In this document: piece after piece, positions 23,301-31,519 of the stretch
Position numbering within the stretch: the first letter of the stretch is position 1
How the letters are laid out: the number at the start of each line of letters is the position of its first letter
Source: Cryobacterium algoritolerans
GTDB taxonomy: Bacteria; Actinomycetota; Actinomycetes; Actinomycetales; Microbacteriaceae
Assembly (NCBI RefSeq): GCF_004402785.1
Contig: NZ_SOFP01000041.1
Coordinates: 1-36,424, forward strand
Direction of reading: 5' to 3'
DNA: 36,424 bases
Program-made: the position numbers and the translations under genes
Notes under the pieces: generated by a model
Told to the model about the DNA's origin: nothing
Databases searched by the model: none
The model's input: the letters and a program-made list of their open reading frames with translations, nothing else

Positions 23301-26079
23301 CCAGGGCGACGATCGGACCCTGCGCCGTGTTTTGGAAGAAGTTGTTGCGCGGGTCGAAGTAGAAGGTCACCGGTCCACCCGGGGCGGTGAAGGCCACGTT
23401 CGCGCCGTTCGGCACGCCGCCGGCACCGTAGTTGATGTCCCAGGAACCGTTGATCGCAATCTTGTATTCGTATGCGCCGGCCGGCAGGTCGAAGGTGCCG
23501 GCGTAGATGCCGTCGGCGCGCTTGGTGAGCTTCGCGGCCTCGCAGCCGGGCTGCCAGTCGCCCGCACAGCCGATCTCCGAGTCGACGCTGCCGGCGACGG
23601 TGACCATGTCGACGGCGGGCGGCGGCGTGCCGGTGTCCGCGAGGGTGACGGTGTTGCCCACCGACACGAAGGTGGACGCGGCTGCATGGTTGCCGGCGGC
23701 ATCCGTGGTCACCGCGCGATATTCGACCAGGGTGCCCTTCGCGAGTCCGGCGGTGTCGTGGAAGACTCGCGGGCTGGTGTCCTCGGCGGTGCCCAGGGCG
23801 GTCCAGGCCGGGGAGCCGACCACGCGCCAGGCGAAGCCGGTCTCGGCCCAGGTGCTCTCGTCGACCGTGGCGGCGACCGGTGAGACTCCGGATACGCCGG
23901 CGCCGGCCTTCGGGACGGCGACCGTGATCGCGGCGGCCATGCTCGGCGCCGTGACCGGGCGATCGGCGACGAGCACGACCGAACCGAGCGCGGGAACGGT
24001 CACCGAGAGCTCACCTGTGGCGGTGGCGGTGACGGGGGTGCCGGCTCCGTAGAGCACGGAGAAGGCCGCGTTGTCGGTGAGGGTCGGCACCGTGACCGTT
24101 CTGGCGGCAGCCGAGTTGTTGACGGCGACGAGGTGCTCAATCTTTTCGGTGCGGTCGACCCGGCTGAAGGCGTAGATGCCGGCTCCGGTGTCGGTGTAAC
24201 GCTCGATCTGCGCGCCGGTGGCCAGCGCCGGGTGGTCCTTCCGAAGCTTGGAGAGGGCGCTGATGTGGGTGTACAGCGGGGCAGCGGTGCCGAAGCGGTC
24301 GACCGACCCGGCCGTCTCCCCCGTGATCAGCGGCTGGTTCGTGTAGTCGGTGACCTTGCTGGCGAACAGGGACTGGCGGGCGTCCTTGTCACCACCGGCG
24401 CCGGCGAAGCCCTGCTCGTCGCCGTAGTAGACGACGGGCTGGCCTCGGGTCAGGAACATGAGTTCGTGGGCGAGTTTGTCTCGCTGTACCGGGGAGTCGG
24501 TGCTTTTCAGGAACGAGCCGATCCGGCCCATGTCGTGGTTGCCGAGGAAGGTCGGCAGGGCGTAGGCGTTGGAGTGGGGGGTCGTGTACCGGTCGTCGCC
24601 CGCGAACAGCTGGCTGAGACCCTTGGCCGAGTTACCGGCCGCAAAGCTCGTGGCCTGCGACTGGAAGCCGAAATCGAGGACCGAGCTGAGGTCGGTCCCC
24701 CGCACGTAGGGAGAGGTCTTGGCGGCATCCGCGTCGTACACCTCGCCGAACATGAAGAAGTCGGGCTTGCCCTTGGAACGTGCGTAGTCGCGTACAGCGG
24801 TGGACCAGGTCTGCCAGAACTCGAGGTTGACATGCTTGACGGTGTCGATGCGGAAACCGTCGATGCCGAGGTCGACCCAGGTTTTGTAGATGTCGATGAA
24901 GCCGTTGACGACGGCCGGGTTCTCCGTCATCAGGTCGTCGAGGCCGGAGAAGTCACCGTCGAGCGCGCTCTCGCCCTCAAAGGTCGAGTTCCCGCGGTTG
25001 TGGTACAGCGTCGGGTCGTTCAGCCAGGCCGGGACCTTGCGGTGCGCGTTCTCGGCACTGAGCGTCGGCGTGTAGGGGAACGAGGTCGTGTCCAGCACGG
25101 GGAAGTCGGCCTTGCCGGCGTAGTCGGACGGATCGAAGGCGACGCCGGCGGCGGTCCTGTACGGGGAGGTGGCCTTGTCGATGTAGCTGTACTTCTTCTG
25201 GGCGTTATCGATCAGGTCTGCGGTGTGGTTGGTGATGATGTCGAAGAAGACCTTGATGCCGCGGGCGTGGGCGTCGGCGATGAGGGCCTCGAGGTCGGCG
25301 TTCGTTCCCAGGTGTGGATCGATCCGGGTGAAGTCGGTGATCCAGTAGCCGTGGTACCCGGCCGAGGCGTTCACTCCGGAGCCCTGCACCGGGTTGTTCA
25401 TGAACGACGGGGTGAGCCAGAGCGCCGTGGTGCCCAGTCCCTGGATGTAGTCGAGGGAGGAGCGGAGCCCCGCAATGTCGCCGCCGTTGTAGAAGCCCTT
25501 GTTGGTGGGGTCGAAGCCCGAGACGAGCGGATCGGCGCCGAGACCGGCGGTGTCGTTGGTCGGGTCGCCGTCTTTGAACCGGTCGGTCATCACGAAGTAG
25601 AACTGCTCGTCGCTGCCGGGTTCGCGGATGGGGGCGGCCGCGAGCGGGGCATCCGCTCCGGAGTACGGACCGGCGAGGGAGAGAGCGTCGAGACCGACCC
25701 GTTTCTTGGCGAGGTCGAAGGTGAACCGCAGGGTGCTCTCGCCCGCGATGGTCAACGGGATGTTGTCCGCGCCGCCGTCGAGTCCGTAGGCGACATCCCA
25801 GGTGCCGTTCAAAGCGACCTTGTAGTCGTAACTGCCCGCGGGGAGGGTGAACTCGGCCGCCCAGACACCGTCGGTGCCGGTCGGGGCGAGCCCGGTGGCC
25901 GCGCAACCCGGTTGCCAGTCCTCGGCGCAGCCGAGTTCGCTCTGGAGGCTCCCGACCAGGGCTACGGTCGGAGCGGCCGCCACCGCGGCGATCGGAGCGA
26001 AGACGAGGCCGGAGACGATGATCGCCCCGGAACCGATCGTGGCCAGGATTCGGCGCGCAGCGGTGCGATTGGTCAGCAT
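20335..26079 (-). CDS. pulA: Secreted two-catalytic-domain amylopullulanase
   Basis: A 1914-residue exported enzyme for starch and pullulan breakdown. A signal peptide spans about 1-36. The first GH13 alpha-amylase domain (about 155-710) has nucleophile D412 (DGFRIDTVKH), acid/base E446 (FGEVYD) and N514-H515-D516. A pullulanase region follows (about 1030-1914) with a CBM48-like segment, NWGYDP near 1383, nucleophile D1501 (GFRFDLMGHH), acid/base E1538 (YGEGW) and HD1671-1672. Three X25-like starch-binding modules, each with a DWQPGC or DWKPDC motif, lie at about 38-128, 826-915 and 923-1015. No cell-wall anchor is seen. GGGGAG lies 5 bases before the ATG. LacI-type operators lie upstream. 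Confidence 0.93.
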   Translation of the reverse strand: MLTNRTAARRILATIGSGAIIVSGLVFAPIAAVAAAPTVALVGSLQSELGCAEDWQPGCAATGLAPTGTDGVWAAEFTLPAGSYDYKVALNGTWDVAYGLDGGADNIPLTIAGESTLRFTFDLAKKRVGLDALSLAGPYSGADAPLAAAPIREPGSDEQFYFVMTDRFKDGDPTNDTAGLGADPLVSGFDPTNKGFYNGGDIAGLRSSLDYIQGLGTTALWLTPSFMNNPVQGSGVNASAGYHGYWITDFTRIDPHLGTNADLEALIADAHARGIKVFFDIITNHTADLIDNAQKKYSYIDKATSPYRTAAGVAFDPSDYAGKADFPVLDTTSFPYTPTLSAENAHRKVPAWLNDPTLYHNRGNSTFEGESALDGDFSGLDDLMTENPAVVNGFIDIYKTWVDLGIDGFRIDTVKHVNLEFWQTWSTAVRDYARSKGKPDFFMFGEVYDADAAKTSPYVRGTDLSSVLDFGFQSQATSFAAGNSAKGLSQLFAGDDRYTTPHSNAYALPTFLGNHDMGRIGSFLKSTDSPVQRDKLAHELMFLTRGQPVVYYGDEQGFAGAGGDKDARQSLFASKVTDYTNQPLITGETAGSVDRFGTAAPLYTHISALSKLRKDHPALATGAQIERYTDTGAGIYAFSRVDRTEKIEHLVAVNNSAAARTVTVPTLTDNAAFSVLYGAGTPVTATATGELSVTVPALGSVVLVADRPVTAPSMAAAITVAVPKAGAGVSGVSPVAATVDESTWAETGFAWRVVGSPAWTALGTAEDTSPRVFHDTAGLAKGTLVEYRAVTTDAAGNHAAASTFVSVGNTVTLADTGTPPPAVDMVTVAGSVDSEIGCAGDWQPGCEAAKLTKRADGIYAGTFDLPAGAYEYKIAINGSWDINYGAGGVPNGANVAFTAPGGPVTFYFDPRNNFFQNTAQGPIVALAGSFQEEAGCPGDWKPDCLATWLQDIHGDGILTWSTSTLPTGSYEGKVAHNLGWAENYGANGVPNGANIGFSVTEGKQTTFSYNLASHVLTVLATDPPLAGTGQQRAHWLSEKTLAWPRDLLPVNADPADLVYAIHTSPDATLTLADGAVTGGATVKLAYDKAGLTDAQKKAFPALANSVVLRPVGTDRAEIERLLTTQLQVSQAGADGALSALTGVRLPGVLDDLYADAAVSRPLGVTWSKKRPTVAVWAPTAQKVDLLAWTAGDAAEPERVALKRQADGTWTATGAKGWADASFVFEVTVFAPTTGKIEVNQVTDPYSVALTTNSTRSVFVDLSNRDYRPKKWERAESPTIDKPVDRSIYELHVRDFSISDQTVPEPLRGTYGAFGVDSAGTRHLKKLAEAGLNTVHLLPTFDIATIEEDRSKQAVPACDLKSFGPASPEQQACVQATADADGFNWGYDPLHFQAPEGSYAANPRGGARVAEFRSMVGALHDDGLQVVLDEVYNHTAASGQTAKSVLDQVVPGYYHRLNPLGAVETSTCCQNVATEHRLAERLMVDSVVLWAKEYRVDGFRFDLMGHHSKQNLLAVRAALNRLTPKQDGVNGKAIYLYGEGWNFGEVANNALFEQASQGQLGGTGIGTFNDRLRDAVHGGSPVDGGTVQQQGFGTGLGTDPNGAAINGTTPQALARLAQASDLVRLGLAANLRSYSFVTSDGTVKRGDELDYNGSPAGYADQPDEVINYVDAHDNETLFDLLALKMPANSAMTDRVRMNTLSLATATLSQAPSLWHAGTDLLRSKSLDRDSYNSGDWFNRIDWTGQTNNFGVGLPSAAANKDKWDIQRPLLANPALVPTPADITAASDQAQDLLRLKQSTELFRLGDAKLIKQKLSFPAGGPTQIPGVIAMHIDDTVGADLDPKLDGLLTVFNASPKPQTIRLADLAGKTYKLSAIQAKGADAVVKTTTWDRVTGTITVPARTVAVLVDAQQKRGK

Positions 26080-26126
26080 TGACTCTCCCCGTTCGGCGCC
26101 GAGCGGCGCAAAGGACAACAGGTCAG

Positions 26127-26165
26127 ACGCTACTCCGCACCGCGCCAATCCTGCAAGCGTTTACA
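26127..26165 (-). promoter_or_regulatory. Candidate pulA promoter overlapped by a LacI-type operator
   Basis: TGCAAGCGTTTACA (26152-26165) is an imperfect LacI/MalR-family operator with a central CG. On the minus strand a possible -35 TTGCAG (26151-26156) overlaps it, with an 18-base spacer to a weak -10 TAGCGT (26127-26132). A bound repressor would block this promoter, which fits sugar-inducible or glucose-repressed control of a starch-degrading enzyme. Confidence 0.6.
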
Positions 26166-26259
26166 CGGGTTTTGTTGGGGATCGGTCCATTTCGACCGAA
26201 TCGAGGGAAAACACCCTCGTTGGAGCGCCAAATCGATGCCCGGGGGCAACTCAGCGGTC

Positions 26260-26273
26260 TGCAAACGTTTGCA
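26260..26273. promoter_or_regulatory. Perfect LacI-type operator TGCAAACGTTTGCA
   Basis: A perfect 14-bp palindrome of the LacI/GalR family type, 108 bp from the second operator at 26152. Paired sites at this distance could allow looping or independent control of guaD. No LacI-family gene is in the window. Confidence 0.75.
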
Positions 26274-26290
26274 AAGAATCGGTGCTTCGA

Positions 26291-26316
26291 CGCGGATGTG
26301 ACGCCCGGCATCCGCG
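26291..26316. repeat. Hairpin upstream of guaD
   Basis: CGCGGATG (26291-26298) pairs perfectly with CATCCGCG (26309-26316) around a 10-base loop, 65 bases before the guaD ATG. It could be a leader hairpin. No purine-riboswitch core was recognised around it. Confidence 0.45.
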
Positions 26317-26381
26317 GCTGCCCTGCCTCCGGCTTTCCCTCCCCCGCCGCCTTCTTCCACCCGGGGATGCTAGACAGAAGC

Positions 26382-27857
26382 ATGACCTCGATTCACGGAG
26401 CCGCTCACGTCTATCGCGGTCACGTCTTTCACATTGCCGGCTCGCCCACCGTTTCGGAGGCGAGGCGCCATCTCGTCTCGCTGCCCGGCGGCGCCCTCGT
26501 CACGAGGGAGGGCCAGGTCGCCTGGGTCGGCGACTTCGACCTGCTCCCCCGGGAGTTCGCCGGCGTCCCGGTCACCGATAACCGGGGCGGGTTCATCCTG
26601 CCCGGATTCGTCGACACCCACCTGCATTTCCCACAGACGTATTCCACGGATGCCTACGGCGGCGGGCAGCTGCTGGAGTGGCTGGACAACTGCGTCTTCC
26701 CGGCCGAGTCCCGGCTGGCCGACCCGGAGTTCGGCGCCCGGATCGCACAGGATTTCACCCGCCGGCGGATCGCGGCGGGCACCACGAGCGCCCTGGTCTT
26801 CGGGTCGGCGTTCCCAGACGCCCAGGATGCCCTGTTCGCCGAGTCGGAGCGGGCCGGCCTGCGCCTGGTCAGCGGCCGCGGCATCCAGACCATCGGCTCC
26901 GAGTCGTCGCGGGCGTTGCTGACCGGCGAGGCCGAGGCACTGGACCTCGTCACGGCGGAGATCGACCGCTGGCATGCGGTCGACACCGGCGACCCGGCCA
27001 CGGCGTTGCTGCAGGTGGCGGTCGTTCCCCGGTTCAGCCTGTCCGTCACGCCGACCACGCTCGCCGGGCTCGGCGAGCTCTACGACCACGTGCGCGGCCG
27101 GGGCGTGTACTTCCACAGCCACCTGAATGAGAACAACCGGCCGGGCACCGGCGAGATCGACGCGGTCAAGGCGATCTACCGGGTCGATAATTACCTCGAC
27201 ACCTACGACGGCCGGTTCCTGCCCGGTTCGGTGCGCGGCGGGTCGAGCCTGCTCGGTCGCCGGAGCATCCTGGCCCACGCCGTGCACTGCGAGGATGCCG
27301 AACTCGCCCGGCTCGCCGAAACCGGCACCTCCGTCGCGCACTGCCCGACCTCGCAGCAATTCCTCGGCTCCGGCACGATGCCGTGGCTGCGCACGACGGG
27401 GTTCGGGGTGAACGTGGCGATCGGCTCCGACATCGGCGCGGGCGACGAATGGCTGGTCTCCCGGGTGCTCAACGACTGCTTCAAGGTGCACCTGTCCGAG
27501 CCCGGCGACGCCGGGCTGTCGATCGACCCGGCGGCCCTGCTCTTCACCGGCACGCTGGCCGGCGCCCGCGCCCTTGACATGGAAGCCCGCTTCGGCAACT
27601 TCGACGTCGGCAAGGACGCGGACTTCCTGCTCATCGAACCGGACCGCTGGGAGCCGCTCGCGAGCGTGCTCGAGCGGGGCATCCGTGCCGACGACGTGGA
27701 AATGGCCACCGACCAGACCCTGTTCGCCCTGCTGCTGGCGTTGCGCCAGCCGGCGATCACCGGCGTCTTCGTGCGCGGCCGACAGGTAGTGGCGCCGGAG
27801 CCGGACGATCAGTCGCAGGCGGCCGCGCGCGTGACCGGGCGGCCCGAACGGGCCTGA
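26382..27857 (+). CDS. guaD: Guanine deaminase
   Basis: Converts guanine to xanthine in purine catabolism, supplying a substrate for xanthine-oxidising enzymes. The 491-residue amidohydrolase has Zn ligands H80 and H82 (PGFVDTHLHFPQT), H247 (FHSHLNEN), H299 (SILAHAVH) and D350 (IGSDIGAGDE), with E250 as the expected catalytic Glu. YGGGQLLEWLDNCVFP is typical of GuaD. The ATG at 26382 is chosen because family similarity begins soon after it; the ribosome site is weak (GACAGAAGC) and an ATG at 26367 is possible. The product would feed the XdhD-like enzyme encoded some 6 kb away. Confidence 0.92.
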   Translation: MTSIHGAAHVYRGHVFHIAGSPTVSEARRHLVSLPGGALVTREGQVAWVGDFDLLPREFAGVPVTDNRGGFILPGFVDTHLHFPQTYSTDAYGGGQLLEWLDNCVFPAESRLADPEFGARIAQDFTRRRIAAGTTSALVFGSAFPDAQDALFAESERAGLRLVSGRGIQTIGSESSRALLTGEAEALDLVTAEIDRWHAVDTGDPATALLQVAVVPRFSLSVTPTTLAGLGELYDHVRGRGVYFHSHLNENNRPGTGEIDAVKAIYRVDNYLDTYDGRFLPGSVRGGSSLLGRRSILAHAVHCEDAELARLAETGTSVAHCPTSQQFLGSGTMPWLRTTGFGVNVAIGSDIGAGDEWLVSRVLNDCFKVHLSEPGDAGLSIDPAALLFTGTLAGARALDMEARFGNFDVGKDADFLLIEPDRWEPLASVLERGIRADDVEMATDQTLFALLLALRQPAITGVFVRGRQVVAPEPDDQSQAAARVTGRPERA

Positions 27858-27943
27858 GGTCCCGGACGTGCCCACCCGTGCGGGTGTTGGGCCGGTGTTC
27901 CCCCTTCGACTGAGCCGGCTCCGCCACCGGACCGGTACTGACG

Positions 27944-27997
27944 GATGCTGATGCTGATACTGGCGCTGGCGCTGGCGCTGATGCTGATGCTGGCGCT
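27944..27997. repeat. Hexamer tandem repeat at the sixA 3' end
   Basis: Nine 6-bp units of GATGCT or GGCGCT run without interruption and end inside the sixA stop codon. The unit is a multiple of three, so change of copy number would not alter sixA itself. It lies in the convergent guaD/sixA gap. Confidence 0.8.
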
Positions 27998-28481
27998 AAT
28001 CCGCCGGAGGCCTGCCGGACGTGCGAAGCACCGCCGGGGAGCGACCCGCGTTCGACCACGGGCCAGCCAGGTCGATCACCGTGATCGCGGAGGTCGGCAT
28101 CGGCACGGACTCCCCGGTCAGCAGCGAGGCCAGGTTTTCGATCCCCGGGTTGTGACCGACCAGGACGACGGTCACCGCGTCGTCGGGCAGGTCGCGCACC
28201 ACGCCGAGCAGTTGCCCGGCCGAGGCGGCATAGGTCCGATCGTCGACCTGGGTCGGCGGTGTGCGGCCGAGTTCCGCCGAGACCAGCTCCCAGGTGCTGC
28301 GCGCCCGGTTCGCCGGCGAGACGACCGCGAGATCGATGCCGGGGATGCTCCTGGCCAGCCAGGCACCGGCCCGCGGCGCCTGGTGCCGTCCCCGGCCGTT
28401 GAGGGGACGGTCGATGTCGGCCTCGTCGCCCGACCAGTCGGACTTCGCGTGCCGCAGCAGGATCAGGGTGCGCTCAGGCAC
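27996..28481 (-). CDS. sixA: SixA-type histidine phosphatase
   Basis: A small phosphatase of the histidine phosphatase superfamily; SixA in E. coli acts on phosphohistidine proteins. The 161-residue product has the catalytic LILLRHAKSDW motif near the N-terminus, the second-site arginine in ANRARST, and the second His in VLVGHNPGIENLA. Length fits SixA rather than phosphoglycerate mutases. The GTG at 28481 has no clear ribosome site and sits in a CACGGG-N7-CCCGTG dyad (28479-28497). The true substrate is not predictable from sequence. Confidence 0.85.
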   Translation of the reverse strand: MPERTLILLRHAKSDWSGDEADIDRPLNGRGRHQAPRAGAWLARSIPGIDLAVVSPANRARSTWELVSAELGRTPPTQVDDRTYAASAGQLLGVVRDLPDDAVTVVLVGHNPGIENLASLLTGESVPMPTSAITVIDLAGPWSNAGRSPAVLRTSGRPPAD

Positions 28482-28617
28482 GGGCGAATGCCCCGTGGGC
28501 CGATGGTCCGTCGTGTCGCTTCGCCATGGCCACAGTCTGTCACCGTTCGTTCGGCCGCAAACGCCTCGATTCCGGGCCCGGTCGCCCTACCCGCCCGGTC
28601 GCCCTACGATGGCAGGC

Positions 28618-29244
28618 ATGACGCCCCTCTCCCCGCAGGTCGCCGGCCTGGTGCTCGCCGCCGGTGCCGGCTCCCGCTACGGCCGGCCGAAGGCTCTCGT
28701 CGTGACGGAGGACGGCCGGTCCTGGCTGGTCCGGGCGGTTGAGACGCTCGCCGCCGGCGGCTGCAGCCCGGTCATCGTCGTGCTCGGGGCCGGCGCCGAC
28801 GAGGCGGAGGCCCTGCTGCGCCGTTCCGGGGCCGGGGCGGAGCGTCCGGTGGTCGTGCGCGCCGAGGACTGGGCCGACGGGCTCTCCGCCTCGCTCCGGA
28901 CGGGTCTGCGGGCCGCGGCCTCCCTCCGTCCCGGCCCCGTCGCGGTGGCGGTCGTCCCCGTGGACGTTCCCGGGCTGGCCGAGGCCACCGTCCGCCGGCT
29001 GATCGCCTCGGCACCGCTCGGCCCGACACGGCTCAGCCCGGCACCGCTCGGTCCGGACACGCTGAGGCAGGCCGGATTCGATGGCCGGCCAGGGCATCCT
29101 GTCCTGATCGGGCGGGCACACTGGAACGGCCTCGTCGCCTCCCTGGCCGGGGATACGGGCGCCCGTCCCTACCTGGTCGCGCACGGTGCCGTGCCAGTGG
29201 AGTGCGGCGACCTGGAGACCGGGGCCGACGTCGACACCCCCTGA
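28618..29244 (+). CDS. mocA: MocA/MobA-like nucleotidyltransferase
   Basis: Family members attach CMP (MocA) or GMP (MobA) to the molybdenum cofactor. The 208-residue product has the nucleotide-binding start LVLAAGAGSRYGRPKAL and a metal-binding Asp in VVPVDVPGLAEAT. GRPGHPVLIGRAHW fits MocA/YgfJ-type proteins. The ATG at 28618 follows GGCAGG; an ATG at 28609 in frame is possible. A CTP-dependent role for the XdhD-like hydroxylase is the favoured inference, since such enzymes use the MocA or YgfJ type of cofactor. A 14-bp direct repeat (CCCGGTCGCCCTAC) lies upstream at about 28577 and 28594. Confidence 0.82.
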   Translation: MTPLSPQVAGLVLAAGAGSRYGRPKALVVTEDGRSWLVRAVETLAAGGCSPVIVVLGAGADEAEALLRRSGAGAERPVVVRAEDWADGLSASLRTGLRAAASLRPGPVAVAVVPVDVPGLAEATVRRLIASAPLGPTRLSPAPLGPDTLRQAGFDGRPGHPVLIGRAHWNGLVASLAGDTGARPYLVAHGAVPVECGDLETGADVDTP

Positions 29245-29337
29245 CGTCGCCCGTCGGCGCCGCTTCCGCACGATGCTGGGCCGCGCGGCGCCTCGGACCC
29301 GGTGGAATTCCGCTCACCGTCGTGGGAGCCTTGAGAG

Positions 29338-29622
29338 GTGCCGAAGACTGTCGAACGCCCCGATCTGCAGGAGACGGTGTCACTGGACCGCCCGTGGATC
29401 ACGATCGTCTGGGACGACCCGGTGAACCTGATGTCCTACGTCGCCTACGTCTTCCGCAGCTACTTCGGGGTCACCGCCGAGGAGGCTGAGCGCCTCATGC
29501 TGCAGGTGCACAACACCGGCCGGGCCGTGGTCGCCACGGGCAACCGGGAAGCCATGGAACGGCACGTCGAGGCCATGCACGGCTACGGCCTGTGGGCGAC
29601 GCTGGCCAGGGCCGACTCGTGA
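29338..29622 (+). CDS. clpS: ClpS adaptor protein
   Basis: ClpS delivers N-degron proteins to the ClpAP or ClpCP protease. The 94-residue product has the family core [20 protein letters not shown], with the Asp-Asp-x-x-Asn motif, and [20 protein letters not shown], including the His-Asn pair near the recognition pocket. The GTG at 29338 is the only fitting start; GGGAG lies about 10 bases upstream. Its stop overlaps the next gene (TGATG), an arrangement common in actinobacteria. Confidence 0.93.
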   Translation: MPKTVERPDLQETVSLDRPWITIVWDDPVNLMSYVAYVFRSYFGVTAEEAERLMLQVHNTGRAVVATGNREAMERHVEAMHGYGLWATLARADS

Positions 29623-30170
29623 TGCAGTTCGAGCCGGCCGCGGCAGGTCGGGTGTCCGCGCACTTCGAACTGGTCGAGGTGGGCCTGCTCCGCCTCGCCA
29701 CGAGCCAGCTGGTGGAGCTGCTGGAGGCCGCTGATCCGCACGCGACCGGCACGGCCGCCGATCCGGCCCTGAAACGGCTGCTCCCGGATGCCTACCAGGG
29801 CGACCCGGAGGCCGCGGCGGAGTTCCGTCGGTTCACCGCCGGCGATCTCCTCGACCGCAAGGTCCTCAATGCGAGGGTGGTTCTGGCGACCCTGGGTGAG
29901 GAGCCGCTTGACCCGATCTCCGACGAACCGGACGAGGCGCTGCTCCACGACTTTCCGGACGACGCCCCGCTGGCGATCGTGCTTGACCTGCCCGACGTTC
30001 AGTCGTGGCTGCGCACCCTCACCGACCTGCGCCTCACGCTGGCCGAGCGCCTCAACATCGGTCCGGACGGCCGGCCGCAGCGAGACGACGAGGAGGTTCC
30101 GTTCCTGAGCGACGTCTACGAGTGGTTCGGCATGGTGCAGGAGGCCCTGGTCTACGCCATCGACGTGTGA
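29622..30170 (+). CDS. DUF2017 family protein
   Basis: A 182-residue cytoplasmic protein, acidic and mostly helical. It starts [20 protein letters not shown] and ends YEWFGMVQEALVYAIDV. DUF2017 proteins habitually follow clpS in actinobacteria, as here with a TGATG overlap. Function is unknown; the neighbourhood suggests a link to Clp proteolysis. It ends 22 bases from the convergent glycosyltransferase gene. Confidence 0.85.
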   Translation: MQFEPAAAGRVSAHFELVEVGLLRLATSQLVELLEAADPHATGTAADPALKRLLPDAYQGDPEAAAEFRRFTAGDLLDRKVLNARVVLATLGEEPLDPISDEPDEALLHDFPDDAPLAIVLDLPDVQSWLRTLTDLRLTLAERLNIGPDGRPQRDDEEVPFLSDVYEWFGMVQEALVYAIDV

Positions 30171-30192
30171 CGGGGGTGCGACGCGGAAGCGC

Positions 30193-31506
30193 TCAACCGA
30201 CTGCGGGAACGGCCAGGAGCGCCTCACGGGCGCGACGCGGCCCCTCACCGTCGGCCAAGGATGCCCGAAGCCGGTCCAGGCTCAGCCTGGCCGCGCCGTC
30301 GAGGGCGAGCAGAGCCTCGGCCGCCGCTCGCAGTTCGCCGGCCGTGACGACGTTCGGATCGAAGGAGAGACCGAATCCCACCGCCTCCAGGGCGGCGGCG
30401 CCGGCGAACTGGTCGGTCGAGAACGGGAGCACGAGCAGGGGAACCCCGGCGGTCATCGCCTCGGTGACGCTGTTGTTGCCGCCGTGGGTGACGGCCAGGG
30501 TGGCATGGCGGAGCAGGGTGACCTGGGGCAGGAAAGCGCGCACCAGCCAACTGCCGGGGATCGGCCCGAGCTCGGCCGGATCGGTCGCGCCGGTCGCGAT
30601 GGCGACCCGCACGCCCAGCCCGCACAGCGCCTCCACAACCCGGGCGAGCACGTCGCCGCGCACCGAGAGAAAGCTGCCGAAGCTCACGTAGACGACCGGC
30701 AGGTCGCCGGCCGCCAGCCACCGGTCGACCTCGCCGTCGGCTGCCTCCTCGCGCACCGCAGAGCCGAGGAAAGCGTGCGGCGGCAGCAGCGCGGTGCGTG
30801 CCGGGTCGTGCAGTTCGGCCGGGTAGTTGAGCAGGAGTACGTCGCCCGACTCCGTGAAAGCATCGCGTGTGGGGGTCGCCGCAGGGTCGAGGCTCCGCAG
30901 GGCACCGTTCCACTGGGCGGTGAACGCGGCGCTCACGTTGTCACAGGCCAGGTGCAGGGCCTCGAGCGCGGCCGGGTGGGGCCGGAACGCCACCGGCCAC
31001 TCCGGCGGATAGCCATAGACCTCGTCGCCCACCGGCAGCGCGGACGGGTGTCCGAGCACGACGTCGGCGTGACGGATGCCCGCACTCTGCAGCGCGAGCC
31101 TCGCACTGAACGCGAGGTGGTCGACGATCACGTGGTCGGGCTGCACCTCCGTCACGATCCGCTGCACCTCGCGCGCGACCTCGACCGGGTTCCAGAGCAG
31201 GTCGTTGCTGCGCGCCTCGGCCTGGAACAGGAGTGTCTCCACCATGCCGCGGCGGGTCGCGGCGAAGAACCCGCGGAGAGCGTCGTCTTCGCCGCTCGGC
31301 TGCTGCTCGGCCCGGATGGTGCCCGGATTCGAGCCACGGCCCAGTTGCAGGTTGATCCGTTCGAAACCGAACACTCGCACAATGTCAGCCGTGGCGGGGC
31401 CGCTGGCCACGACCACCCGTTCGCCGGCCTGCTGCCAGGCAGTGCCGAGGGTGGCCAGGGGAAAGAGATGGGAGGCGTAATCGGGGCTGATGATCAGCAG
31501 TGTCAT
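30193..31506 (-). CDS. GT1-type (UGT/MGT-like) glycosyltransferase
   Basis: A GT-B glycosyltransferase of 437 residues. The donor-binding motif THGGNNSVTEAMTAGVPLLV begins near residue 340, followed by D365-Q366, as in UDP- or dTDP-sugar-dependent enzymes of lipids and small molecules. The N-terminal acceptor domain starts MTLLIISPDYASHLFPLATL. The ATG at 31506 has GGAG 6 bases upstream and lies 13 bases after the HEAT-glycosyltransferase stop, so the two are probably one operon. The acceptor is unknown. Confidence 0.88.
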   Translation of the reverse strand: MTLLIISPDYASHLFPLATLGTAWQQAGERVVVASGPATADIVRVFGFERINLQLGRGSNPGTIRAEQQPSGEDDALRGFFAATRRGMVETLLFQAEARSNDLLWNPVEVAREVQRIVTEVQPDHVIVDHLAFSARLALQSAGIRHADVVLGHPSALPVGDEVYGYPPEWPVAFRPHPAALEALHLACDNVSAAFTAQWNGALRSLDPAATPTRDAFTESGDVLLLNYPAELHDPARTALLPPHAFLGSAVREEAADGEVDRWLAAGDLPVVYVSFGSFLSVRGDVLARVVEALCGLGVRVAIATGATDPAELGPIPGSWLVRAFLPQVTLLRHATLAVTHGGNNSVTEAMTAGVPLLVLPFSTDQFAGAAALEAVGFGLSFDPNVVTAGELRAAAEALLALDGAARLSLDRLRASLADGEGPRRAREALLAVPAVG

Positions 31507-31519
31507 CTCAGGCTCCGCA

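Larger units (their letters stand above)
26080..26381. other. Divergent pulA/guaD control region
   Basis: A 302-base gap between the divergent amylopullulanase and guanine deaminase genes. It contains two LacI-type operators 108 bp apart, a candidate pulA promoter and a GC-rich hairpin. No coding sequence was recognised; the long plus-strand frame crossing it is the upstream extension of guaD. Confidence 0.7.

Noticed and set aside
26079..26381. N-terminal extension of guaD by 101 codons
   Set aside because: It would cross both LacI-type operators and the hairpin, and family similarity begins only after 26382.
27945..28742. Plus-strand frame starting in the hexamer repeat
   Set aside because: It is the antisense shadow of sixA and runs on into the mocA-like gene. 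Its first residues are repeat-coded Leu/Met/Ala.
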